Part shown: positions 1 through 8,886 of the stretch, one piece after another
Position numbering within the stretch: the first letter of the stretch is position 1
How the letters are laid out: the number at the start of each line of letters is the position of its first letter
From: Microcystis panniformis FACHB-1757
Lineage (GTDB): Bacteria; Cyanobacteriota; Cyanobacteriia; Cyanobacteriales; Microcystaceae
NCBI RefSeq assembly: GCF_001264245.1
Contig: NZ_CP011339.1
Coordinates: forward strand, 5,146,001-5,210,000
Direction: 5' to 3'
Length of the DNA stretch: 64,000 nt
Notes under the pieces: model-generated
The model's input: only the letters and a program-made list of their open reading frames with translations
Database searches by the model: none
Told to the model about the DNA's origin: nothing
Made by a program: the position numbers and the translations under genes

Positions 1-1569
1 GCTATCTTCTTGAGGATTTTCTAACTCATCTCGATCGAATTTATAAGCATCCAAAAACTCAAACAAATAAGCCAACGCATTTAACTCGCCTACTCGCTTA
101 TTACCCTGATTATCTTTTAGCACCGTCGCTGTAAAAATGGGTAAAGTTCGCTCCCGCAAATTGCCAATAAAAATCGTTTGCTGTTCCGTCTCCGTTGGTT
201 CAAATAGCGAACTATTTAAATAAGGTACATGAGCAAAAGTCGTTTTAACCTTAGCCTCGCGCTTGTTTGTATCCCTAGCTAACACATCAAAAAATAAACT
301 ATCGAGATCATCATAACTGGGAACTTTCGCCAAATTGAGAAAGGCAAAATCTCGATCGCCTTGATGATATTTAATTAATTGCGCTTCCAATAGTTTGAGA
401 AACAAAACCCGATTAATCCAATTAATTGAGGTTCTTCGTTACTTGGTATGGTTCGATAGGGGGGCATAAATCGACTAAATCCTTATCTGGCAAGAGATTT
501 AATTGATTAGTTCGCTCTAGACAAAAAACAATTAACAAAAATCGCTAAATGCCTTTCTATATAAGGGTTCCATCCCTTATAAACCCTGTCGATTGCATAA
601 CACAAACCGAAGAGCCTTAATTGATAACCGCAACGCCACATTATAAAGCCGGTCCTCATCCGTAGTTCCAAACTCTTCTGGATTTTTTAATTGTGCAATT
701 TTATCTAAACTATCCAACCGACTAATCGCATTTTCAATCAGGGAACCATCACAGCGATCGCCTTCTTTCATTCGTCCGATTAACTTCTTCCCTTTATCCT
801 TAACTTCCGTCAAACCGATAATATACAAAAGCTCATTATAAAAAGGCTTATTTAAAGTATTACTGTCATTAACAAAAGGTAACTTAAGTAAATGTTCTGG
901 CGAAAGAATCTTGTAGATATCAAGCAAATCTAAATTTTCCTGTTCTCGCAGATCAAAATGAGTAAATTTAATTTGCTCAATAACTTTAGTGATCGCTGGT
1001 TCGGCAATTTGTTGATAGAAAAAATCCGTTTTCGTACTACTCAGTCTCCCGGCTTCAAAATCGCCAAACTGGTTAACTAGAGCCTTATTAGCAAAAAACA
1101 ACTCCTCAAAAATCTTGCCATCGAAAATAAACCACTCATAAATATTTGTCACGATTAAGTGTTTAATCTCAAGATTTTTATCCGTCACCCTTTCGCGGAG
1201 AAAATATAAAACTAACTGCTGAAAAGCCTTAGTATTAAGATTATCCAGTCTTGGCATTTCTGCATTTATTGTCCGAGTAGGTTTCTTCGTCTCAAAAATG
1301 ACCCCCACTGGACTTTTAACATCCTGGTTATTATGAATAACCAGATCAATGCGCTCTTTTGTATTGATAAAATAGCGATCGGTATAATAGGTATTTTTAA
1401 AAAAATCTATCAGCAAATTTTTATTAAACTCTTCCGACTTTTTGCTGTCACATTGCTCCAATAAGCGCGTTAAATTAGCTTGAAAAACCTGAATTGTTTC
1501 AGCATCAGGCTTGATTTTTAAGTACACCCGATTTAAGGCTTGTTTGAGTTCTCGCTTATTGACAATCAT
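1..1569 (-). pseudogene. Type IIG restriction-modification enzyme, 5' part, interrupted by a MITE and cut by the window edge
   Basis: Begins at ATG 1569 (MIVNKRELKQ) and reads about 318 codons before entering the MITE at 430-616, where a stop is met at 577. The same protein resumes at 421 and stays open to position 1. Joining the two parts across the insertion gives a continuous stretch containing INWINRVLFLKLLEAQL, which resembles the region just before the N6-adenine methyltransferase core in Eco57I/TaqI-like single-chain restriction-modification enzymes. The N-terminal part has a nuclease-like PD-(D/E)XK look (RIDLVIHN, then VIFETKKP). The methyltransferase and specificity parts would lie left of the window. 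The family assignment rests on these local resemblances. As it stands only a truncated N-terminal nuclease part could be made, so the system is probably inactive. Confidence 0.75.
430..616. mobile_element. MITE family A2 (187 bp, ISL3-derived), copy 1
   Basis: Imperfect terminal repeats GGTTCTTCG / CGAAGAGCC with an 8-bp target duplication TTAATTGA at 422-429 and 617-624. Two other copies of the same 187-bp length are at 33467-33653 and 41764-41950. It has no coding capacity. Its ends match the two ends of the ISL3-type element at 8861-10378, so it is probably mobilised by that transposase lineage. Confidence 0.9.
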
Positions 1570-1590
1570 AAAAGTTTACCTCTAGGGAAA

Positions 1591-1721
1591 CTACCGATTA
1601 ATTTTATTATAAGTAGGGAGGCACAATTATTTGTAGGATGGGTTAGCGGTAGCGTAACATGATCTGGCGTTGGGTTTCATGCTTCAACCCAACCTACGTT
1701 CTACCGATTAATTTTATTATA
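1591..1721. repeat. Truncated MITE family C flanked by 21-bp direct repeats
   Basis: Positions 1610-1700 match the left two thirds of MITE C (TAAGTAGGGAGGCACAATTA onward, including the inner hairpin GTAGGATGGGTTAGCGG / CCCAACCTAC). The right end seen in other copies is missing. A 21-bp direct repeat beginning CTACCGATTAATTTT occurs at 1591-1611 and 1701-1721, bracketing the element. The rest of 1570-1852 shows no gene. Confidence 0.7.
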
Positions 1722-1852
1722 GCATTGCCAAATAATCGGTTAAAATAGAAGAACAAAAGTTGCAATCGAGGTCAATCTGTCGAAGCCAGGAATTTCTAAC
1801 AGCAATGGGGAAATAATCCCCCGTCACAGCCTAACTTGATGGGGGGAGTATG

Positions 1853-2596
1853 TCACTGTTGTAATGCTTTTAAGAAGCGTCCCATAGTGGCAAATAAACC
1901 CGACTTTTTGGCTTTGTTAGCAGGATTAGAACTATCATCGGGATTATTACTAGAAGCTTTCAGAATCAGATTTTCTAAAGCTTCGCCCATGGGTTTAGTG
2001 GATTGTTCAGAAATTAACTCGTAACCGTCTTCTTTTTCGAGCCAAACTTGCCACAAGGAAGGATAGGAACGATAAACGATCGCTGATTCCAAGGGACGAA
2101 AATAATAACAACTTTCTAGGATACTTAAAAATCTTTCTCGCAATTGTCGGGCTGCGTAACCGATACCCACTACCGATACATCTTCCAATTGAGGAATTAG
2201 AAGAACTACGGGGCGATCTTCGGCAAGGTAACAGAGTTTTTCTACGGAATTAATCTCAACCGAGGAGGGACAAACAACTAAAAAAGCTTCATCTTCGGGC
2301 TTAATTTTGTTTTCGACAGGAATAAAACGACTACCTAAATCTCCCAGTTGAAAAACTGTTTCTCCCCAATCCCGTCGGGCTAACATGGCGGCTCCAGTAT
2401 CGGGAAAAATTACCCTTAAACCAGAACCATAACTGTCAAAAATAGAGGCAAAATCAAGGGCTAAAGCTTGTGCTTGTAGAGCAATTTCTGGGATAACTAA
2501 TTCCACTTGTATGCGTCTAGCTCCCGATTCTAGAGCCAGTTGGGTGGCGGCTTTCGCTTGCATGATTGTTTCTTCTAGGGAATTGGGTAGGGTCAT
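1853..2596 (-). CDS. DUF1995 domain protein (LPA3-like)
   Basis: 247-residue soluble protein starting MTLPNSLEET and containing RIQVELVIPE, VIFPDTGAAM, FLVVCPSSVE and the late motif YRSYPSLWQVW, typical of the DUF1995 family of cyanobacteria and chloroplasts. The plant relative LPA3 helps photosystem II accumulation; a similar role here is inferred only. The last ~35 residues are polar and Ser/Asn/Lys-rich, then a short amphipathic end. The ATG is immediately preceded by a heptamer STRR array (2597-2628), leaving no visible Shine-Dalgarno sequence. It reads away from the restriction gene's promoter region and has no obvious operon partner. Confidence 0.85.
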   Translation of the reverse strand: MTLPNSLEETIMQAKAATQLALESGARRIQVELVIPEIALQAQALALDFASIFDSYGSGLRVIFPDTGAAMLARRDWGETVFQLGDLGSRFIPVENKIKPEDEAFLVVCPSSVEINSVEKLCYLAEDRPVVLLIPQLEDVSVVGIGYAARQLRERFLSILESCYYFRPLESAIVYRSYPSLWQVWLEKEDGYELISEQSTKPMGEALENLILKASSNNPDDSSNPANKAKKSGLFATMGRFLKALQQ

Positions 2597-2778
2597 TTCA
2601 GTTATCAGTTATCAGTTATCAGTTATCAGTGACTACCTCTGGTCGTCGGGGGCTTAAAATCAGAAAGATTTTAATTTTTATAAAAGGTAGGGTTGATTCA
2701 TAGTAGGGTTGATTCATAGTAGGGTTGATTCATAGTAGGGTTGATTCATAGTAGGGTTGATTCATGAATCAACCCTAC
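2597..2778. repeat. STRR heptamer array plus 16-bp tandem repeats ending in a 28-bp palindrome
   Basis: 2597-2628 is a short array of the heptamer CAGTTAT. At 2687-2750 there are four exact copies of GTAGGGTTGATTCATA, followed at 2751-2778 by a perfect 28-bp palindrome of form GTAGGGTTGA-TTCATGAA-TCAACCCTAC. The same palindrome is at 41002-41029 and 54067-54094, and a variant with a different but still self-complementary inner tetranucleotide is at 25561 and 26308. No gene seen in 2629-2899. Confidence 0.9.
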
Positions 2779-2899
2779 CCTTAATAGATGAAGTGTGAGA
2801 AGACTTGGCATCATCCCCAGCATTAAGATAAATCCTATAAAATACTTTTAGTTTTTAAGAAGAAAGTCGGTAATCGGGGAAAAGGTGAGGAGAGAAAGC

Positions 2900-3172
2900 T
2901 TAGGAAAGCTGATAGGAGCCGTGACGTTGGGCATAATAATCGAGAATTGCCGTGACTAGAGTGCGATCGCTTTCCTGAAAAGTCTCGGTATAGTTAATTT
3001 CTAGACTACCGATCTGACTTTGATGATAATCGAATTGTTGGAACTGCTGGGGAGTGAGATGGGTTTCCACACCCTGAACCTGTTGTAAATGGCTGGCTAA
3101 TTCTCGATAGATAGCCAAGGGCATTTGCGGATAAATAATGGTTTGTTTTTGTTGAATAGCAATCGATCGCAC
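2900..3172 (-). CDS. Conserved small cyanobacterial protein, function unknown
   Basis: 90-residue protein starting MRSIAIQQKQ, without signal peptide or membrane segment. It is rich in Gln and looks like a compact soluble alpha/beta protein (IIYPQMPLAIYRELASHL; late DRTLVTAILDYYAQRHG). It starts 5 bp after the stop of the upstream lipoprotein gene (3178-3951, same strand), so the two are almost certainly cotranscribed. I do not recognise a named family. Confidence 0.7.
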   Translation of the reverse strand: MRSIAIQQKQTIIYPQMPLAIYRELASHLQQVQGVETHLTPQQFQQFDYHQSQIGSLEINYTETFQESDRTLVTAILDYYAQRHGSYQLS

Positions 3173-3177
3173 GGGTT

Positions 3178-3951
3178 TTATTCTCCTGATTCGGGAATAT
3201 TATAGCTGATCGAGGCTTGCGGTGCGGCCGGTTCGGGTACACCATCCCCTAAACGACGGGTAATAGTTCGACCGTATTGTTCTAGGACAATATAGGGATT
3301 ATCGGGATTAGTATCGATCGCTTTAACTAAAATTAAACCATTAGAGAGGGTAGAACCAGGAATAACTCGACGTTCCGTGGCTTCTCCGGGGGCTTTCACG
3401 ATCGCCATAGGAGTGGTAGGTAACTGGACGATGCCCGATACTTGCACTTCTTCCGCTTCCGTCGGTTGCGGTGGTGGCGGCGGCGCTTTAACTATCGGTC
3501 CTCTGGGAGTGGCACGATTACCTCCGGGTGCAGGTGCGGCTGCGGGACGATTACCTCCGGGTGCAGGTGCGGCTGCGGGACGATTACCTCCGGGTGCAGG
3601 TGCGCCAGTGGCCGCTGGAGTCCCAGCTGGGGGTTTTTCCGCCACTGTAATTGTAATATTTGGTTGTAGGGGAAAGGGAGCAAAGGGGTCCCTGCGACCG
3701 CGATTAATTTCCGCCCGTTTTTGGTCAGGATCGGTAGCAGGAATCAATCCCGCTACCCTTAGGGGGGTTGGTTCGGTAGCTGGTTGTACAGCACCGCTAA
3801 AGGCGGGTGGTTGGGCAGCCGGGGGACTGGGAGAGGGGGTGGGGGTTTCTTGGCTGGGTGGTGGGGATTGATTAGCTTGGTTAGAAGCTGGACATCCCAC
3901 CAACAATAAAGCGACACTCCCCACCGACAGTATTAGCGGCAATTTTTTCAT
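3178..3951 (-). CDS. Proline/alanine-rich lipoprotein with PilP-like elements
   Basis: 257 residues. The N-terminus MKKLPLILSVGSVALLLVGC is a lipoprotein signal with a lipobox ending LLVGC, so the protein should be lipid-anchored. A Pro/Ser/Gln spacer follows, then NRGRRDPFAPF, reminiscent of the RDPF motif of type IV pilus lipoprotein PilP, then three near-identical 11-residue units PAPGGNRPAAA (33-bp DNA repeats around 3525-3610). The C-terminal ~90 residues form a small beta domain (VSGIVQLPTTPMAIV, RRVIPGSTLSNG). A pilus or envelope role is an inference from the PilP-like motif. It is the first gene of a two-gene operon with 2900-3172. The 33-bp repeats predict length variation between strains. 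Confidence 0.75.
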   Translation of the reverse strand: MKKLPLILSVGSVALLLVGCPASNQANQSPPPSQETPTPSPSPPAAQPPAFSGAVQPATEPTPLRVAGLIPATDPDQKRAEINRGRRDPFAPFPLQPNITITVAEKPPAGTPAATGAPAPGGNRPAAAPAPGGNRPAAAPAPGGNRATPRGPIVKAPPPPPQPTEAEEVQVSGIVQLPTTPMAIVKAPGEATERRVIPGSTLSNGLILVKAIDTNPDNPYIVLEQYGRTITRRLGDGVPEPAAPQASISYNIPESGE

Positions 3952-4072
3952 AGGGAAACAAAGACAAAATGGCCCGGTCGGACAACCTTGGATAATAACA
4001 TAACCTATCTTTCCCAGAAATCTAGGCTGATTACACGGGGAAAGTCAGGAACTTTGCCCCGCTAGTCCAGTT

Positions 4073-5818
4073 TTAATACTGACTACCGGATTTACGATGA
4101 CCGATGGCGGTGACACCGTTACTATCCAAAACTTGACCCCGCTCGACGGTGGCATAGACTAACCAGCGATCGCCGCAGAGTTGTCGCTCTTTCACCGTAC
4201 ACTCTAGATAGGCGAGACTTTCGCTTAAAATCAGACAGCCATTTTCCCCGACTTGGGTTTCTAATCCCGTAAAGACATCACCGCCAGATTTGATGCGATT
4301 GGAAAAATGGCGGCGTAAATTGCGCCCTTCCTTGAGAATATTCAAGGTAAAGGCGGTTCCCGAGTTAATTAGACGGTCGGCGGCTTGTTCGTCGGCAACG
4401 GCGATAATTAGCCCCGGGGGGTTAAAACTGGCTTGGGATACCCAAGAGGTCAAGAAACCAGCATGATCCTCGCCCTGACGAGTGGTGAGAACAGAAAGGG
4501 AACCGACGATCCGGCCAACGGCCTGGGCAGTGCGATCAATTTGTGTTTCGGTCATTCCCTGTTGGGGAACCCGCAATTTTTTGGTTTTTTTCAAGGCCCT
4601 GGCGAAGGTTTCTCCGGCTAAATAACCTGCTTGTAAACTGCTTTCTGTGGGGCTAAAACGCACGCGCAAGGATTCAAAACCGAGGCAATAATTGGCATCT
4701 TTGAGTTTAGTTTCAATTAAATCGACAGCTTCCCCACTCCAACCGTAGGAACCAAAAACCCCGGCTAATTTAGTTTTTGCTGCCGTGGAAAGAACGATTC
4801 CTAAAGCAGTTTGGATCTGGGTAGGAGCGTGACCGGCTAAGGTGGGAGAACCGATAATAAATCCGTCACAATTTTCGATCGCTTGACTAATTTCGGCGGG
4901 GGTGGCAAACTCACAATTTATTGATTCTACGGCCAGATCATTTTCTAATAATCCTCGTTCGATCGAGCGGGCCAGGGTGGCAGTATTTCCGTAGGCAGAA
5001 GCATATAATAAAGCCACTTGTAGGGGTCGAGTTTTTTGTTCTTGACACCAATAACGATAATCGTGGGCAAGACGACTAAAACTATAACGAATTATCGGAC
5101 CGTGGGCGGGTGCATAATATTGGGCGGGAAATTCTTTAATTTTGTCGAGTGCTGTTTCTAACGCTTTAGATTGCACGGCATGGAGACAATCAAAATAATA
5201 ACGACGATCTGCGTCTAATTCTTTCCAATTTTTATCCCAAATATCGTCACTGCACAGATGCACACTAAAGAATTTATCGCTGTATAAAATTTGGGTTTTT
5301 TGGTCAAAAGTGCAAATTCCATCAGGCCAGCGCGGCGTAGGGACATTAATAAAACTGAGTTGATGACCTTGCCCCAAATCAAGAATTTCATCGGTTCGTA
5401 TGCCCAAATTTTGGGCATCGGGAAAGGCATTTTTAAGGGTATTGACGGCAGCTTTAGAACAGAGGAGGGTGATTTGATGGGTGGCGGCTAATAAGGCCTT
5501 TAAAGTGACGATACGGTTGGGATTAACGTGACTGAGAATCAGATAATCGAGACGATGTAAGGAGATATATTGACGAATTTCTTCTAAATAAATTTCCGTG
5601 AAGGATTCTCCAGGGGGATCGATTAAGGCGGTTTTATCGCCACAGATAAGATAGGAATTAGCGGTGGTTCCCCGTTGACGAGCATATTCTATTTCAAATT
5701 TTAATCTGTCCCAAGTACGGGAGCGAAAAACCCAAGTTTTATCGGCAATTTCTGCGGTTTGAACATCGCGGGAGCGATTATTAATAGCAGGATTGGGAAT
5801 TAAGGTATTAGTGGTCAT
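4073..5818 (-). CDS. flv2: Flavodiiron protein Flv2 (non-canonical diiron ligands)
   Basis: 581 residues in the cyanobacterial class C flavodiiron layout: metallo-beta-lactamase-like domain (~30-260), flavodoxin domain (~268-405, ALLYASAYGNTATLARSIE) and C-terminal flavin reductase domain (~425-581). The usual H-x-E-x-D-H ligand motif is replaced by H97-V-N99-P-N101-R102, and a later ligand position is Arg (TPRWPDG). This is the pattern known for Flv2/Flv1, which pair with a canonical partner (Flv4/Flv3). It is the last gene of an flv4 - PsiE-like - flv2 unit on the minus strand. In Synechocystis the Flv2/Flv4 heterodimer acts as an electron sink protecting photosystem II under low CO2 and high light. 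Start ATG 5818 is preceded by a long TGTGGGG heptamer region. Confidence 0.9.
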   Translation of the reverse strand: MTTNTLIPNPAINNRSRDVQTAEIADKTWVFRSRTWDRLKFEIEYARQRGTTANSYLICGDKTALIDPPGESFTEIYLEEIRQYISLHRLDYLILSHVNPNRIVTLKALLAATHQITLLCSKAAVNTLKNAFPDAQNLGIRTDEILDLGQGHQLSFINVPTPRWPDGICTFDQKTQILYSDKFFSVHLCSDDIWDKNWKELDADRRYYFDCLHAVQSKALETALDKIKEFPAQYYAPAHGPIIRYSFSRLAHDYRYWCQEQKTRPLQVALLYASAYGNTATLARSIERGLLENDLAVESINCEFATPAEISQAIENCDGFIIGSPTLAGHAPTQIQTALGIVLSTAAKTKLAGVFGSYGWSGEAVDLIETKLKDANYCLGFESLRVRFSPTESSLQAGYLAGETFARALKKTKKLRVPQQGMTETQIDRTAQAVGRIVGSLSVLTTRQGEDHAGFLTSWVSQASFNPPGLIIAVADEQAADRLINSGTAFTLNILKEGRNLRRHFSNRIKSGGDVFTGLETQVGENGCLILSESLAYLECTVKERQLCGDRWLVYATVERGQVLDSNGVTAIGHRKSGSQY

Positions 5819-5828
5819 AATTGTTAAG

Positions 5829-6036
5829 TTGGGTGTTGGGTGTGGGGTGTGGGGTGTGGGGTGTGGAGTGTGGGGTGTGGGGTGTGGGGTGTGGGGTGTG
5901 GGGTGTGGGGGGAGTGAGGTTTTAGAGTTTTAGTTGAAATTACTCTATATCCCCATTACCCTATTCCCCCATTTTCCTATCCCCTTCTAACTGATAACTG
6001 ATAACTGATAACTGATAACTGATAACTGATAACTGA
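5829..6036. repeat. Heptamer arrays between flv2 and the PsiE-like gene
   Basis: 5834-5913 is a tandem array of TGTGGGG units; 5990-6036 is an array of ATAACTG units that ends exactly at the stop codon of the PsiE-like gene (6037). Both are STRR-type repeats. No gene or clear terminator is seen here, so flv2 may be transcribed from upstream through the array. Confidence 0.9.
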
Positions 6037-6537
6037 CTAAATTTTGCTGTTTATTTCAGTTAATTCTTTAACTAAATGTTGACGATAACGCTCAGAAACT
6101 TTTTGTTCAGGATCGATACCTTCAAAGGTGGGAGGAAGCCAAACTCTTAACACCATTAATGTACCGAGAACTATTAGAAAAGCACAGGCAGCTAATACTT
6201 GTGTCCAATTAGTTTCTAGGACTCCTCTAACAATTAATTCTCGCAAAACCGAGACGATAGAAACTTCCACGGCAACACCGATAGAAACTCGTTTTTCTTG
6301 CAAATAAATAATTAACAATCGGAACAATTCTACTAGAATTAAGAGGAATAAAATATCGGCGGTAATAATCCGAAATTGAATCGGTGGCAGCAGAGACATA
6401 AACATTTCTCTGACTTCTAACACCATGAAGCTAAATAAACCGATACAGAGAGAAATGACAATTAAATCTTGAATCATTTCTAAGACTTGCACTACTCGCA
6501 CCATCATTGGGGAAGGGTTTTTAATTGGTTCGTACAT
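6037..6537 (-). CDS. PsiE-like integral membrane protein of the flv4-flv2 operon (Sll0218-like)
   Basis: 166 residues with four predicted membrane segments (about 25-45, 58-75, 80-98 as shorter hydrophobic runs, and 118-137 LAACAFLIVLGTLMVLRVWL) and a charged C-terminal tail. It lies between the two flavodiiron genes on the same strand, exactly where Synechocystis carries sll0218, a thylakoid membrane protein that stabilises photosystem II dimers together with Flv2/Flv4. The fold matches the PsiE family of phosphate-starvation-inducible membrane proteins. Position and topology are seen; the photosystem role is transferred from the known operon. Confidence 0.85.
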   Translation of the reverse strand: MYEPIKNPSPMMVRVVQVLEMIQDLIVISLCIGLFSFMVLEVREMFMSLLPPIQFRIITADILFLLILVELFRLLIIYLQEKRVSIGVAVEVSIVSVLRELIVRGVLETNWTQVLAACAFLIVLGTLMVLRVWLPPTFEGIDPEQKVSERYRQHLVKELTEINSKI

Positions 6538-6619
6538 TTTATTTCTCCTAAGATTGATAGAATTGGGTGTTAGCTGTTGGGGGGATTTTTCAGTGAGCAG
6601 TAACCAGTAACCAGTAATC

Positions 6620-6656
6620 GGTGAACTGATAACTGATAACTGATAACTGATAACTG
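6620..6656. repeat. STRR ATAACTG array abutting the flv4 stop codon
   Basis: About five ATAACTG units end one base before the flv4 stop codon (6657-6659 on the minus strand). The spacer to the PsiE-like gene is otherwise plain. Confidence 0.9.
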
Positions 6657-8381
6657 TTAATAATGGTTGCCAACTTTGCGATGATGGACAGCAGTTAAGA
6701 CATCTAAACGGGCAACTCGTCCGGTATTAACGGTACAATAAACTACCCAATGATCGCCGCAATCTAAACGACTGGTGACTTCACATTCTATGTAAGCTAA
6801 GGCATCCGCTAAAATTGGTGATCCATTATTGGCAGTATAGGTTTTAATGCCTTCAAAACGATTGGCACCGGGAGAGAAACGCTTGAGGAAATGTTTCATT
6901 AATTTCTGGTAATTATCCTCAGCCAAAACATTTAAAACAAAGGTATCGCTAGGCTGTAAAAAGGATACCATTGCCCGATCTTTAGCCACTGCAATCGCCA
7001 CACCTAAAGGATTTAAACTTGCTTGTGTCACCCAAGAGGCAATCATGGCACTAGATAAATCAGCTTTTTGGGAAGTAATTAGGTACAATCCGGTGCTAAT
7101 ACGTCCTAGAGCCTTTTCTAAGTCGTTATTAATCGATTTAATTTGTTTAATCGTTTTTTCTCGGCTTAACCATTGACCGAGGTCGGTTCCTGCTTCATCG
7201 GCAATCAAATCGAGGGATTGATTGGAATTGTCTTTAACTAAAAGAGGAGGAAAAGCTTCGATCGCCCCGATTTCCTGTAATTTATTTCTTAAGGGGAAAA
7301 TTGGTTCATCTTCCCCACCTCCTGACTCAAATAATCCCACCGCTTGTTTGCCATTAATTGAAGCAATAATCGTGCTTAAAATCGTCTGGTTAATCGGGGA
7401 AGATTGGGGAGGCATTCCGATGATAACTCCCTTAGATTGATTGATCAATTCTCTGACTTCGTGGGGATCAGCATTATTCATATCGACTAATTCTGTCACC
7501 ACATCATTTTTATTCAAACCCTGACTGATCATAGTAGCTAAATGTTCGCTTTGTCCGTAATCTTGGGTAAAGAATACAGTCACTAAAGTATCAGCAGAAG
7601 TTTGTTCTTGACTCCAAGTTTGATAGCGTCCCACCCAATCAGAAATATGGTGTTTTAATAGGGGGCCGTGACCGGTGGCAATGAGATTAATCTCAAATTT
7701 CTCGATCCTTTTAATTGCCCCTAAAACCGAACGAGCATTCGGTCGCATCAGACAGTCATAATAGGTTTGAAAATCGCCTTCTAGCAGGTCTTTTTCTCGA
7801 TCATAGGTTTGATCATCACAAAAGTGCATTCCGAAGGCATCACAGGTAAAAAGGGTGGCAGTTTTAGCATCAAAAGTGAAGATAGTATCAGGCCAATGAA
7901 GATTAGGGGCCGCAACAAATTCTAAAACATGGCCATTACCTAAATCTAAAGTATCACCACTTTTAACTATTAACTGTTTAAAGGGTCTGTGTACCATGTT
8001 TTCGAGGAATTGCATGGCAACTTTTGCCCCCACCACGGTAACTTCTGGGACTAATTCTAAAACTTCTTTGACTAAACCACTGTGGTCGGGTTCGGTGTGA
8101 CTGATAATTAAATAATCAAGATGATTGATGTTGATTAGTTTAGTTAATTCATCCAGATAAAGGCGATCGAATTTGCGGTGAGATGTATCAATGAGAGCGG
8201 TTTTTTCCCCTTGAATAACAAAAGAGTTATAAGTGGTACCGTTTTCTAAACCAAATTCGATATCAAAGCGATCGCGATCCCAATCCAAACAGCGCAGGGT
8301 AAAAGTATTTTCGGCGATTTCTTGGATTTGTGTGGTTAAACGGCTGGTTTTAGCGGGTTTTGGGGTGATTAAAGCAACCAT
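6657..8381 (-). CDS. flv4: Flavodiiron protein Flv4 (canonical diiron site)
   Basis: 574 residues with the same three-domain layout as flv2: metallo-beta-lactamase-like domain, flavodoxin domain (~268-400, VTVFFTQDYGQSEHLATM) and flavin reductase domain (~425-574). The diiron motif is intact: H95-T-E97-P-D99-H100, with further ligand regions LHWPDTIFTF, TCDAFGMHFCD and ATGHGPLLKHH. This distinguishes it from flv2 and matches Flv4. It is first in the operon, so its promoter should lie in 8382-8664. In cyanobacteria the operon is induced by low inorganic carbon and controlled by a flv4 antisense RNA in Synechocystis; an equivalent here cannot be judged by eye. Confidence 0.93.
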   Translation of the reverse strand: MVALITPKPAKTSRLTTQIQEIAENTFTLRCLDWDRDRFDIEFGLENGTTYNSFVIQGEKTALIDTSHRKFDRLYLDELTKLININHLDYLIISHTEPDHSGLVKEVLELVPEVTVVGAKVAMQFLENMVHRPFKQLIVKSGDTLDLGNGHVLEFVAAPNLHWPDTIFTFDAKTATLFTCDAFGMHFCDDQTYDREKDLLEGDFQTYYDCLMRPNARSVLGAIKRIEKFEINLIATGHGPLLKHHISDWVGRYQTWSQEQTSADTLVTVFFTQDYGQSEHLATMISQGLNKNDVVTELVDMNNADPHEVRELINQSKGVIIGMPPQSSPINQTILSTIIASINGKQAVGLFESGGGEDEPIFPLRNKLQEIGAIEAFPPLLVKDNSNQSLDLIADEAGTDLGQWLSREKTIKQIKSINNDLEKALGRISTGLYLITSQKADLSSAMIASWVTQASLNPLGVAIAVAKDRAMVSFLQPSDTFVLNVLAEDNYQKLMKHFLKRFSPGANRFEGIKTYTANNGSPILADALAYIECEVTSRLDCGDHWVVYCTVNTGRVARLDVLTAVHHRKVGNHY

Positions 8382-8664
8382 AATTTCTATCTCCCACAGG
8401 ATTTGATTCGGAACTGCATTTGCTTAATTCCTATGGTGACTTGCTTTCAGCGATTTGTAAAATACCAATTACTAAAGTAAATGATTAGTTAGATTTATAT
8501 AGTTTTTTATCTATGATTACGGATATTAATTTGCGTGCCGGCCCTGCCGAATCAAGATAGGATACTAAATCCGGTTATTAAAGACTGATTATTTATTGCT
8601 CCTCTTGCCTATTGCCTCTTGCATGAGTGCCTCTCCTCATAACTAGCCTGTACTCAACGGATTT
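8382..8664 (-). promoter_or_regulatory. Upstream region of the flv4 operon
   Basis: This 283-bp stretch lies between flv4 and the group II intron and contains no gene. AT-rich DNA at 8460-8530 is the likely promoter zone. No operator could be assigned with confidence. The intron insertion at 8665 now bounds the region. Confidence 0.4.
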
Positions 8665-8886
8665 GTGCGAAACGTTTAGGCATGAAATAAGGTTGAAATA
8701 CCTGAAATAACCGCCTAGTAAGGTCTTCAGTCCCCTGACTGAATCTAATAGGTCAACCCTGACCAACCTTATAACTGTTTATATGTCCCGACGTTTAGTA
8801 TCACATCGATACCAAACTAGGCAAGGGGACTCAAGGTCAATACACTTTGTAACAAACAATGGCTCTTCGTTACTCTTTATGCTAAA

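Noticed and set aside
3377..3871. Plus-strand open frame of 164 codons rich in Gly/Ala across the lipoprotein gene
   Set aside because: It is the antisense shadow of the Pro/Ala-rich repeats of the lipoprotein (3178-3951), with no start signal of its own.
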